Of a stretch of 56,513 nucleotides of DNA, positions 18,854 through 26,341 are shown piece after piece. The notes below the pieces were generated by a model that made no database searches, had not been told where the DNA came from, and worked only from the letters and a program-made list of their open reading frames with translations. The position numbers were made by a program, and so were the translations under genes. Source of the stretch: an uncultured Anaerolineales bacterium (GTDB lineage Bacteria > Chloroflexota > Anaerolineae > Aggregatilineales > Aggregatilineaceae); NCBI GenBank assembly GCA_937135955.1, contig CAKZOB010000068.1, positions 1 through 56,513 on the forward strand, written 5' to 3'. Each line of letters begins with the position of its first letter. Within the stretch, counting starts at the first letter, position 1.

Positions 18854-18994
18854 TCAGAACCCCTGGTAAATCCATTGCGGCGCGTTATCTGTGGTGACGA
18901 TAATCACCAGCACCAGGATCGCGCACAGCAGCAGCGCAAACAGATTCTCGCGGCTGAAGATGTGCCTCAGCAAACTGCGGAACCAGGCCATCAT
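18854..18994 (-). CDS. DltX-like acyl-transfer microprotein (46 residues)
   Basis: A short gene whose ATG overlaps the stop of the acyl-AMP ligase by one base (TGATG), with AGGGGA just upstream, so the two are translationally coupled. The layout is a short basic N-terminus (MMAWFRSLLRHIF), one membrane helix (about residues 18-34, LFALLLCAILVLVIIV), and an outside C-terminus ending DNAPQWIYQGF. DltX microproteins have this same layout and end in a F-x-Y-x-E-F motif whose tyrosine carries D-alanine between DltB and teichoic acid. Here W-I-Y-Q-G-F keeps the tyrosine and the last phenylalanine. Linkage to an AMP ligase, the DltA class, supports the match. Neither a DltB-like MBOAT nor a DltD-like gene is in the window. 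Confidence 0.7.
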   Translation of the reverse strand: MMAWFRSLLRHIFSRENLFALLLCAILVLVIIVTTDNAPQWIYQGF

Positions 18995-20742
18995 CAGTCC
19001 CCTTCCTGAATACCGAGCACCTGCTCCATGAACTTCTTGCGGTTGGCGGCGCGCGCGATCTTCCCGCTGGAAGTCTTGAGCAGCCACTTCGGCCCCACCA
19101 GGTGCACATAGCGCGCCGTCACGTCGGTCGTCTGCACCACGCGGGCGCGAATTTCACGGACGATGCGCCCGTGCTCCTGGGGGTCTTGCGTGTCTACCTC
19201 GCAGACAACTGCAATGTCTTCTGTGCCCAGGTCTTCATTGGGCACACCGAAAGCCACCGTGCGCCCCGGATGCACCCCCTCGATATTGTTGATCGCATTC
19301 TCGATATCCTGGGGATAGATATTCTTGCCGCCGACGATGATCAGGTCTTTCTGCCGCCCAGTGATGTATAACTCTCCATCGGCCAGATATCCCAGATCGC
19401 CCGTGAAATACCACCCATCTTCCAATGCCTTGGCCGTCGCATCGGGGCGACGATAGTAGCCGCTGAGCATACAGTTGCTGCGCAGGGCCACCTCCCCCAC
19501 ATGACGCTCAGGCAGGTCACGGCGGGCAGCATCTACGATGCGAACTTCGGTGTGTGGGATCGGTCGCCCACACGAGACCATCACCACCGTCGGGCCATCG
19601 CTTCCGTCGGACGGGCGCGCGATCCCCTGCTCCATCAACGCTCTGCGGTCAATCACATCCAGGCGCGGGGGGATGCCCAATGCGCTTTGGGTGACGGCAA
19701 AAGTGTTCTCCGCCATGGCATAGCACGTCTGCAAGGCGCGCCCGTCCAGGCCATAGGGCGCGTAGAACTCACCAAAGAGAACATAGCTGTCGTGCCGCAC
19801 CGGCTCAGAACAGTTGATCAATGCCCGCAGACTCGATAGATCAATCCCATCCAGCGCCACTTTGCGGACTCGCGTCGCCATGAAGTTGTAGGCGAAGTTC
19901 GGCAGCCAGCACAACGTACCCCGATAGTCACGAATCGCCCGCAGCAGCACCAACGGATCGCGCACCCAGTGGAAGGGCGAGATCAGCACCAGATGCACCC
20001 CCTGCACAATGGGCATGAGGAAACCAGCAATCAGCCCCATATCGTGATAAAGCGGCAGCCAGCTCACCACGACATCGTCCGGGCGCAGGTTGATCGCCGC
20101 ACTGTAAGCCGCGATCTGATTCAACACCGCACCGTGTGCCAGCATCACCCCTTTCTGCAAGCCGGTGCTGCCAGACGAATGCTGCAAGAAAGCCGTATCC
20201 GTTGGCTGCGATGGCGCGCGCCCCAGGTAATCACTCAGGTTCCCCTCCGGCTCCAATTCCTCAATGTTCAGAATTGCGGCCAGGGTAGAAATTCCTGCCA
20301 GTCTCTCGCGCAGAGCGGGCAGCATGTCCGCATAGGTGATGACTGCCCGCACCTCCGAGAGCGTCACCAGTTGTCGCACGCTCTGGTAATAATGTTCTGG
20401 GTCGAGCTTAGGGGTCAGGAAGGGCATGATCGAGGGGATCGCCCCCAGCAACATCGCCCCCCAGAAAGCGTACAGCACCTCGCCACCGTGCTGCAGCACC
20501 AGCACCACCAGATCGCCCCGCTGCACGCCAACCTTTTCCAGCGCCCGCGCATAGCGGGCCGCCTGTTCAAAAAAGGCGCGACAGCCAATCGTCTGCGTCT
20601 CGTCGGGCTGAATGAGCGTGAGAGCAGTACGATCGGGTACGGTCTCAACCAGATGACGCGCGCAGGCGATCAGGGTATCTGGAATATGATCCAGGCGCAC
20701 AGGCAGGGGAAACTCAAGAGGGGCAGTCGGGGTTATAGTCAT
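18994..20742 (-). CDS. Fatty-acyl-AMP ligase (FAAL-like AMP-forming synthetase)
   Basis: 582 residues of the ANL superfamily. The phosphate loop is HSSGSTGLQKGV (residues ~188-199), followed by WLPLYHDMGLI, the adenine motif CYAMAENTFAV, VSCGRPIPHTEVRIVD, YFTGDLGYL and the C-terminal catalytic lysine in TSSGKIARAAN (Lys561). The HDMGLI and VSCGRP motifs and the size are typical of fatty-acyl-AMP ligases, which activate fatty acids and pass them to a carrier protein rather than to CoA. No carrier domain is fused. It is coupled by a one-base overlap to the DltX-like microprotein. FAAL rather than acyl-CoA ligase is likely but not proven. Confidence 0.88.
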   Translation of the reverse strand: MTITPTAPLEFPLPVRLDHIPDTLIACARHLVETVPDRTALTLIQPDETQTIGCRAFFEQAARYARALEKVGVQRGDLVVLVLQHGGEVLYAFWGAMLLGAIPSIMPFLTPKLDPEHYYQSVRQLVTLSEVRAVITYADMLPALRERLAGISTLAAILNIEELEPEGNLSDYLGRAPSQPTDTAFLQHSSGSTGLQKGVMLAHGAVLNQIAAYSAAINLRPDDVVVSWLPLYHDMGLIAGFLMPIVQGVHLVLISPFHWVRDPLVLLRAIRDYRGTLCWLPNFAYNFMATRVRKVALDGIDLSSLRALINCSEPVRHDSYVLFGEFYAPYGLDGRALQTCYAMAENTFAVTQSALGIPPRLDVIDRRALMEQGIARPSDGSDGPTVVMVSCGRPIPHTEVRIVDAARRDLPERHVGEVALRSNCMLSGYYRRPDATAKALEDGWYFTGDLGYLADGELYITGRQKDLIIVGGKNIYPQDIENAINNIEGVHPGRTVAFGVPNEDLGTEDIAVVCEVDTQDPQEHGRIVREIRARVVQTTDVTARYVHLVGPKWLLKTSSGKIARAANRKKFMEQVLGIQEGD

Positions 20743-20756
20743 CGGAATCAGGGCGC

Positions 20757-20791
20757 ATTATAATCATCTGCGACGTTTCGCGCCGATTATA
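20757..20791 (-). promoter_or_regulatory. Candidate -10 boxes upstream of the acyl-AMP ligase
   Basis: Two perfect TATAAT hexamers on the minus strand, at 20762-20757 and 20791-20786. The nearer is only 14 bases from the ATG at 20742, so its transcript would be almost leaderless. Neither has a recognisable -35 box. Confidence 0.4.
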
Positions 20792-21004
20792 ACCGGTTCC
20801 CAGGCGCTGCCCAGAGCAACCCTGGCAAACTGTCTGATACATTTTGCACGCGACCCTGGTCTGTCGTCCCAACCGGTTCAGCGCATGCTGTAGAATTTGC
20901 CCCGTCTCCTGCCAGTATCCTTAAGGCGAACTGTACCTTTGGTTTTTGGGCGAAAGCGTGTAAGCTAATTCCTGCGCCGAACTGGTGAATTGGGGGACGT
21001 AACC

Positions 21005-22981
21005 ATGAGCCAGGAAGTCAGCGGCATCACCCAGACTCTCTCGCGCGAGCGCTGGAATCAGGCTCGCCGCAAGGCGTTCTGGCAGAAACTCTCCAGCTCG
21101 CTAGGGCTGAGCAAGCAGCCGGTCAATCTGCTGTCGTTCGAAGAGGTGCAGCACAAACTGCGCCTGACGCAGAGTTCCTACCGCGGTCTGCAGCAGGTCG
21201 AATTGGATAAGATCGTCGGCAGTGTCGGGCGCTACCACGACTTCACGCGCACCTTTCTCCCCCTCATCGAGGGTGATCGGGTACGCTGGCAGCGCATCGC
21301 CGAACTCCAGTACGAACAGGGTCTCCCCCCCATCGAACTGTACAAAGTCGGCGAAGCCTACTTCGTCAAAGACGGCAACCATCGCGTCTCCGTTGCCCGC
21401 GAGTTTGGGGCCAAGACCATCGAAGCCTATGTCTGGGAGTATGAGACGCCTGTCGGCGGTCTGTCTGTAACCGCCGGAGACGTTCTCGACGACCTCATCG
21501 TCAAAGCAGAATATCGCGCCTTCCTGGATCGCACCCGCCTCGATCTCAGCCATCCAGAGCAGAACATTGTCCTCACCGAGCCGGGCATGTACCCGGAACT
21601 GGAACTGGAAATCGAGCTTTACCGCCAGAATCTGGAGCGCATTGACGGCGAGCCGCATACCTATCAGCAGGCAGCGGCTGACTGGTACGAGATGGTCTAT
21701 ACCCTGGCGGTAGACATTATCCGCGAGTCCGGCGTCCTGGAGATTTTCCCTGGGCGCACCGAAGCCGATCTCTACGTCTGGGTGACGCGACACCGCAAAG
21801 AACTGGCCGAACAATATGGCGAGACACTACACCTGCGCGACGTAGTGGCTCGCATCGCCGAGCGCCGCCGACGCCCCGCCTTTTGGGAGCGCATTGTCCA
21901 GACGACCACCCGTTCGGTCAAGGCAGTGATGACTACCTTTGCTCCGCCGCCCAGCGCCGCCGAGGAATTCATCATCCCGCCCCGCGACGATGAGCCAATG
22001 GGGCGGCTGCTCGCCTCGTTACAGACTACTGAGCCAGAGATGACCTATCGTGGTGAGCGGGGTGAAGCCTGGCGAGCCTGGCGCAGCGCCCTGCGCGCCA
22101 AGGTTACAGAACTGCTTAACCTGAACTACGTGCCAGCAGATGGCGCGGCAATCGAGATTGTGGAATACACCACCGTCAGCGGCGTCGAGCGCACTAAGCT
22201 GTTGTTGCCAGCCGCCGATGGGTTATCCCTCCCGGCTTATCTGCTCGCTCCTGCTGACCGCGACGGCCCGCTGCCCGGTCTGATCGTCTTTCCCGGACAC
22301 GGCACCATCCGCGAAACCGCGGGTCTGGAAACGGGCCTCCCTCAGGCCAACGCGCTGGCCCTGGCCCAGGTGGGCTATGTCGCGCTCACTTTCGAAGAGC
22401 GCGGCTTCGGTGAACTCGGTCAGGTGGATCACGAGGGGCTGGATAGCGCCGCGCGGCTGCTGGGCCGTACCTGGCTGACTATGATCCTGGAAGACGCCCT
22501 GCGCGCTCTAGACTACCTGCAAAGTCGTTCGGATGTGCAAGCCGACCGCTTGGGAGCCACCGGCCTGGGCCTGGGCGCGGGGTTGGCGCTCTACCTGGCC
22601 GCTCTGGACGAGCGGGTTCGCGCGACGGTCATCCAGAATTATGTGGGCGGCGGTATTGATGTGCTCGCTGTGCGCGGCCACGGCTGCGACTTCGTCCCTG
22701 GGCTGCGCCGCTATGCCGACTTCAGTGATATCGCCCGACTGATCGCTCCTCGCCCCGTGCTTTACGCTTACCCACGAGGACGAGCCACCACACGCATGGC
22801 CCGTATGTGGTTCGACCGCACTCGTCCGCTCTACGAAGCGTTTCGCTGCCCCGATCGAGTGCGTTTTGTCGAGCACGAAGCGGGCACGCGCTACCATTGT
22901 CCGCCTGCCCGTCAGTGGTTCGATCGCTGGCTGGTAGAGGAAGAAGATACCAGCGTCCTGCTGTGGGCCCCCAGAGAATGA
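21005..22981 (+). CDS. ParB/DUF4032-like domain fused to an alpha/beta-hydrolase-fold domain (probably inactive)
   Basis: 658 residues from ATG 21005, with GGGGGA seven bases upstream; an in-frame TTG at 20990 lacks a site. Residues ~40-150 contain a ParB/sulfiredoxin-like core with VKDGNHRVSVAREFGA, as in DUF4032 proteins. A helical middle (about 160-320) follows. From ~385 comes an acetyl-xylan-esterase-like hydrolase domain (SLPAYLLAP, LIVFPGHG, LAALDERVRATV, LIAPRPVL). The nucleophile elbow, usually G-x-S-x-G, reads GLGLG (residues 520-524), so the serine is glycine. The acid and histidine positions also look degenerate. It may be a sensor or binding protein. It converges with the cyclic-di-AMP receptor genes. 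Confidence 0.75.
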   Translation: MSQEVSGITQTLSRERWNQARRKAFWQKLSSSLGLSKQPVNLLSFEEVQHKLRLTQSSYRGLQQVELDKIVGSVGRYHDFTRTFLPLIEGDRVRWQRIAELQYEQGLPPIELYKVGEAYFVKDGNHRVSVAREFGAKTIEAYVWEYETPVGGLSVTAGDVLDDLIVKAEYRAFLDRTRLDLSHPEQNIVLTEPGMYPELELEIELYRQNLERIDGEPHTYQQAAADWYEMVYTLAVDIIRESGVLEIFPGRTEADLYVWVTRHRKELAEQYGETLHLRDVVARIAERRRRPAFWERIVQTTTRSVKAVMTTFAPPPSAAEEFIIPPRDDEPMGRLLASLQTTEPEMTYRGERGEAWRAWRSALRAKVTELLNLNYVPADGAAIEIVEYTTVSGVERTKLLLPAADGLSLPAYLLAPADRDGPLPGLIVFPGHGTIRETAGLETGLPQANALALAQVGYVALTFEERGFGELGQVDHEGLDSAARLLGRTWLTMILEDALRALDYLQSRSDVQADRLGATGLGLGAGLALYLAALDERVRATVIQNYVGGGIDVLAVRGHGCDFVPGLRRYADFSDIARLIAPRPVLYAYPRGRATTRMARMWFDRTRPLYEAFRCPDRVRFVEHEAGTRYHCPPARQWFDRWLVEEEDTSVLLWAPRE

Positions 22982-22992
22982 CCAGTAGGCGG

Positions 22993-23262
22993 TTAGATGG
23001 TCACCATTCGTCCGGCGTTGAGGACAAAGAGGGTCGCGCTATGCTCGTCGGCCTCGGCAGGTGTGGAACAGGTCTGGCGGATGAGTTGCAGCGCCTCGTC
23101 GAGCCGTCCCTCATCAACGCCCACCAACAACGTATCACTGCGCCGCCGCAGAAAACCTCCCAGGCTGCTGAACTCGGTCACCTGGAAACCAGCATCAAGC
23201 AGCCTGCGCAGCAGTGCATCGTGTTCTCTGCGAACCACCACGACGATCAGCTTGGTGCTCAT
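22993..23262 (-). CDS. PII-like cyclic-di-AMP receptor paralogue (degenerate)
   Basis: 89 residues of the DarA/PstA family (PII-like fold that binds cyclic di-AMP). The N-terminal strand KLIVVVVRREHD and the GGFLRRR turn are recognisable. Key ligand residues differ from its neighbour: STGGF is SLGGF and GNTT is SDTL in context, and the connecting loop is about 20 residues shorter. Its ATG overlaps the stop of the upstream paralogue by four bases (ATGA), so the pair is translationally coupled. It probably arose by tandem duplication and may bind another ligand or form mixed trimers; that is inference. Confidence 0.82.
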   Translation of the reverse strand: MSTKLIVVVVRREHDALLRRLLDAGFQVTEFSSLGGFLRRRSDTLLVGVDEGRLDEALQLIRQTCSTPAEADEHSATLFVLNAGRMVTI

Positions 23263-23585
23263 GTCTGCTCGAAATGCTCCACGTCGAGCACGAATACCGT
23301 CGCGCCGCCCACTTCGACTTCCACGAATGCGCCCATCATGGCCGCCGATTCGACCAGGTTAGGGCCAGCAGGGATCAGGCGGGTACGGCGTTCACACGTC
23401 TGCCTGAGAATGCCGATCACTGCATCAACTGCCGTGTCGTCTACCCCACACAACAGAGTGGTGTTGCCCACTCTGAAGAAACCACCTGTGCTGGCCACGC
23501 GCGTCACCCGATAACCAGCCTGAGTCAGCGCGTTGATGGTGCGATCGGCGTCCTGATCCTGCACAACAGCGATAATCAACTTCAT
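23259..23585 (-). CDS. darA: Cyclic-di-AMP receptor, DarA/PstA family
   Basis: 108 residues from ATG 23585 (MKLIIAVVQDQDA); TTG 23591, five bases behind AGGAG, is a possible alternative adding two residues. The conserved binding region YRVTRVASTGGFFRVGNTTLL matches the family pattern T-x-x-x-S/A-T-G-G-F-x-x-x-G-N-T-T that contacts cyclic di-AMP. Family proteins are small trimeric PII-like signal receptors with unknown output. It is the first of two overlapping paralogues and divergent from the glycerate kinase gene. No diadenylate cyclase is in the window. Confidence 0.88.
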   Translation of the reverse strand: MKLIIAVVQDQDADRTINALTQAGYRVTRVASTGGFFRVGNTTLLCGVDDTAVDAVIGILRQTCERRTRLIPAGPNLVESAAMMGAFVEVEVGGATVFVLDVEHFEQT

Positions 23586-23683
23586 GGGCAAGGTCGCTCC
23601 TGTTCGCCCTACATTTTGTCATTACGATACCATATAACAGGCTCGGCTGACAATCTGATCTCCGCGCAGCGAAAGGGAACATC

Positions 23684-25048
23684 ATGCGCTTCTCACAACC
23701 AGACCCCGCCCAAGGCCCGCTCTACCCCCAGGCGTTGGCCGTGCTGGAAGCAGCCCTGGCCGCCGCCGATCCAGCGCAGGCCGTCCACCGGGCGCTGCAT
23801 CGCGAAGGGGATATCCTCTTCGTTGACGACCGCCCTTACGATCTGCGACAGTTTCGTCGCGTCCTGGTCGTCGGCGCGGGCAAGGCGACCGCTCCCATGG
23901 CCCATGCAGTCGAAGGTCTGCTGGGCGATCGTATTACCGCTGGCACGGTCACAGTCAAGTATGGCTATACCGCGCCCACGAGGGTGATTACCGTGCGCGA
24001 AGCCGGTCATCCTATCCCCGACGAAGCTGGCGTCGCCGCCACGCAAGCCATCGCGAACCTCCTGCACGACACCACCGCTGACGACCTGGTTCTGTGCCTG
24101 ATCTCTGGCGGCGGCTCGGCCCTCATGCCCTTGCCTGTGCCGGGCGTCTCGCTGACCGATCTGCAGGCGCTCACCGAAGCTCTGTTGCGTTCTGGCGCGC
24201 CCATTCAGGCGCTGAATACTGTCCGCAAGCACCTGTCCCAGGTAGCCGGCGGACAACTGGCCCGGCTGGCCTATCCGGCCACCGTCGTTGCGTTGATCGT
24301 ATCCGACGTAGTCGGCAGCCCGCTCGATGTGATCGCCTCTGGCCCCACCGTCGCCGATGAGTCCACCTTCGAGCAGGCGTGGCAGGTATTAGAACGCTAC
24401 GGCGTGCTGGAACACATCTCCGCGCCGATCCATCAGCATCTGCAACGTGGTCTCTCCGGTGAGATTCCCGACACCCCCAAGCCCGGCGACCCAGCCCTGG
24501 CGCGCGTACATAACGTCATCGTCACCGACAACGCCCATGCCGCCGCTGCTGCAGTTGACAAAGCGACCGCCCTGGGTTTCAACGCCCTGCTGCTGACCAC
24601 CTATCTGGAAGGCGAAGCGCGCGAGATCGGGCGGGTATTGGCAGCGCTCGCGAAGGAAATCGCCTGGCGCGGGCATCCTTTGCCGCCACCTGCCTGCCTC
24701 ATCGCTGGCGGCGAGACGACGGTCACCGTGCGCGGCCAGGGTACGGGCGGGCGCAACCAGGAAGTAGCTCTATCCGCTGCCCTGGCCATCCAGGACTTGC
24801 CAGGAGTAGTGATCGCCAGCCTGGCCACCGACGGCACCGATGGCCCCACCGACGCCGCCGGGGGCCTGGTAGACGGCCTCACCATCGCCCGCGGTCAGGG
24901 GCGAGGCGCAGACCCCCTCGCCGCCCTGCGCGACAATGACGCCTATCATTTTCTGGAACGGGCGGGGGCGCTGCTGATCACCGGCCCCACCAATACCAAC
25001 GTCAACGATCTGCTGGCTGTCTTCGTCGGCACTCCTGCCCAGAGTTGA
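23684..25048 (+). CDS. Glycerate 2-kinase (MOFRL family)
   Basis: 454 residues, usual for GckA/TtuD-type kinases that phosphorylate D-glycerate to 2-phosphoglycerate with ATP. Family motifs are VLVVGAGKATAPMAHA, REAGHPIPDEAG, CLISGGGSALMPLP, LNTVRKHLSQVAGGQLA, LIVSDVVGSPLDVIASGPT, and the C-terminal MOFRL region with IAGGETTVTVRGQGTGGRNQE, SLATDGTDGPTDAAGG and GPTNTNVNDL. ATG 23684 has AAAGGGA six bases upstream. It links glycerate, from photorespiration-like, serine or tartrate routes, to glycolysis. No pathway partners lie nearby. Confidence 0.94.
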   Translation: MRFSQPDPAQGPLYPQALAVLEAALAAADPAQAVHRALHREGDILFVDDRPYDLRQFRRVLVVGAGKATAPMAHAVEGLLGDRITAGTVTVKYGYTAPTRVITVREAGHPIPDEAGVAATQAIANLLHDTTADDLVLCLISGGGSALMPLPVPGVSLTDLQALTEALLRSGAPIQALNTVRKHLSQVAGGQLARLAYPATVVALIVSDVVGSPLDVIASGPTVADESTFEQAWQVLERYGVLEHISAPIHQHLQRGLSGEIPDTPKPGDPALARVHNVIVTDNAHAAAAAVDKATALGFNALLLTTYLEGEAREIGRVLAALAKEIAWRGHPLPPPACLIAGGETTVTVRGQGTGGRNQEVALSAALAIQDLPGVVIASLATDGTDGPTDAAGGLVDGLTIARGQGRGADPLAALRDNDAYHFLERAGALLITGPTNTNVNDLLAVFVGTPAQS

Positions 25049-25191
25049 GGCGCGTAGCCTAATAGCAGGGCAACCGTCACCAGCGTACTATGCAAGCACC
25101 GCTCGGCAGCAGTAGAATCGAGGTACATACAACAGGTCGGGCGCGACGTTCGACCTCAAACGAGACGGAGTAGCTACTCAAGGGAGGAGCG

Positions 25192-26277
25192 ATGATGAAA
25201 ACAGGAAGGCTGGCGCTGACCCTGGCGCTGGCACTCAGTCTGGCTGGCGTCGCCTTTGCTGCCCTGCAGGGAGTCGCGGTGCTGGCCCAGGGCGACCCAG
25301 GGCCAGGTCTGATCGTATACGCTTCAGATCGTTCCGGTAACTACGAGATTTACGTCCTCAATCCTCAGACGGGCTTGACCGCACAATTGACCAACGAGCC
25401 CGGCAACGATATCGAGCCGCAATGGTCGCCTGACGGGACGTTGATCGTCTTTGCCTCCGACCGCGACGGCGACTACGAGCTGTACGTGATAACCGCCGAA
25501 GGCGAAGACCTGCGTAAGCTGACCAACAACATGGCCGAAGACCGTCAGCCACGCTGGCAGCCAGATGGCGAGAACATTGTCTATGTCTCGGATGTCAATG
25601 GCCAGTGGGATCTTTACATGGTCTCGGCAGACGGGACCATCGTCCGTCAGCTCACCAACGATCCGGCTGACGAGCGCGGGCCTGGCGTACCCGGAACGGG
25701 CGTCCTGCCGCCAGTGGGCACGCCGACGACCGTCGTAATGCCGGTCACGCCGACGCCCATCCTGCCCGACGCAGTGGTCAACGCCAGCACGCTCAACGTG
25801 CGTGCCAACCCTGGAGAAGGAGCAACCATCCTCACCAAGATTCCGCAGGGCACGCAGCTACGTATTCTGGGACGCTACTTCGACAATACCTGGGTCCAGG
25901 TACAACTACCCAACGGCACAGTCGGTTGGGTCTATCGGCCTTTGCTCACCATCAATATTGATCTGACTACAGTGCCGGTGCTCAACGTGCAGTTCATCCC
26001 TCCGCCGCCCACCGCCACGCCAACGGCCACCGTCCCAGCCGTCCCGCAGACCTACATTGACTTCCGCGCCAGCGCCACGGTGATCAACAAGGGCCAGTGC
26101 GTGACCATCGCCTGGGATGTAGAGGGCATCAAGGAAGTGTACTATCAGGGCGTCGGGGTGACCGGTCACGAGAGCCGCCAGGAATGCCCGCAGGCCACCA
26201 CCACCTATCACCTGCGCGTCATCCGGCTGGACAATGTGGAGGACAACCGCTACATCACTGTCACCGTTAACCCGTAA
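25192..26277 (+). CDS. Secreted TolB-like propeller / SH3b protein
   Basis: 361 residues starting at ATG 25192 behind GGGAGGAG. A signal peptide (LALTLALALSLAGVAFA) is followed by a short TolB/WD40-like propeller segment with three blades (YASDRSGNYEIYVLN, FASDRDGDYELYVIT, YVSDVNGQWDLYMVS). After a Pro/Thr linker comes a bacterial SH3 domain (about 195-255, STLNVRANPGEGATIL to GWVYRPLL). A second Pro/Thr linker leads to a C-terminal Ig-like beta domain (YIDFRASATVINKGQCVTIAWDV). Three propeller blades alone cannot close, so the propeller is either partial or oligomeric. A cell-surface role is inferred. A hairpin terminator follows. Confidence 0.82.
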   Translation: MMKTGRLALTLALALSLAGVAFAALQGVAVLAQGDPGPGLIVYASDRSGNYEIYVLNPQTGLTAQLTNEPGNDIEPQWSPDGTLIVFASDRDGDYELYVITAEGEDLRKLTNNMAEDRQPRWQPDGENIVYVSDVNGQWDLYMVSADGTIVRQLTNDPADERGPGVPGTGVLPPVGTPTTVVMPVTPTPILPDAVVNASTLNVRANPGEGATILTKIPQGTQLRILGRYFDNTWVQVQLPNGTVGWVYRPLLTINIDLTTVPVLNVQFIPPPPTATPTATVPAVPQTYIDFRASATVINKGQCVTIAWDVEGIKEVYYQGVGVTGHESRQECPQATTTYHLRVIRLDNVEDNRYITVTVNP

Positions 26278-26304
26278 GCCGATCCTCTCTGCAGCATAAA
26301 GCCA

Positions 26305-26341
26305 CACAGCCCCGTTCATCTTGAGCGGGGCTGTGCCTTTT
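26305..26341. terminator. Intrinsic terminator
   Basis: A perfect 10-base inverted repeat CACAGCCCCG / CGGGGCTGTG with an 11-base loop, followed by CCTTTT on the plus strand. It lies between two convergent genes and ends at the stop codon of the TIR-TPR gene. Confidence 0.85.
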
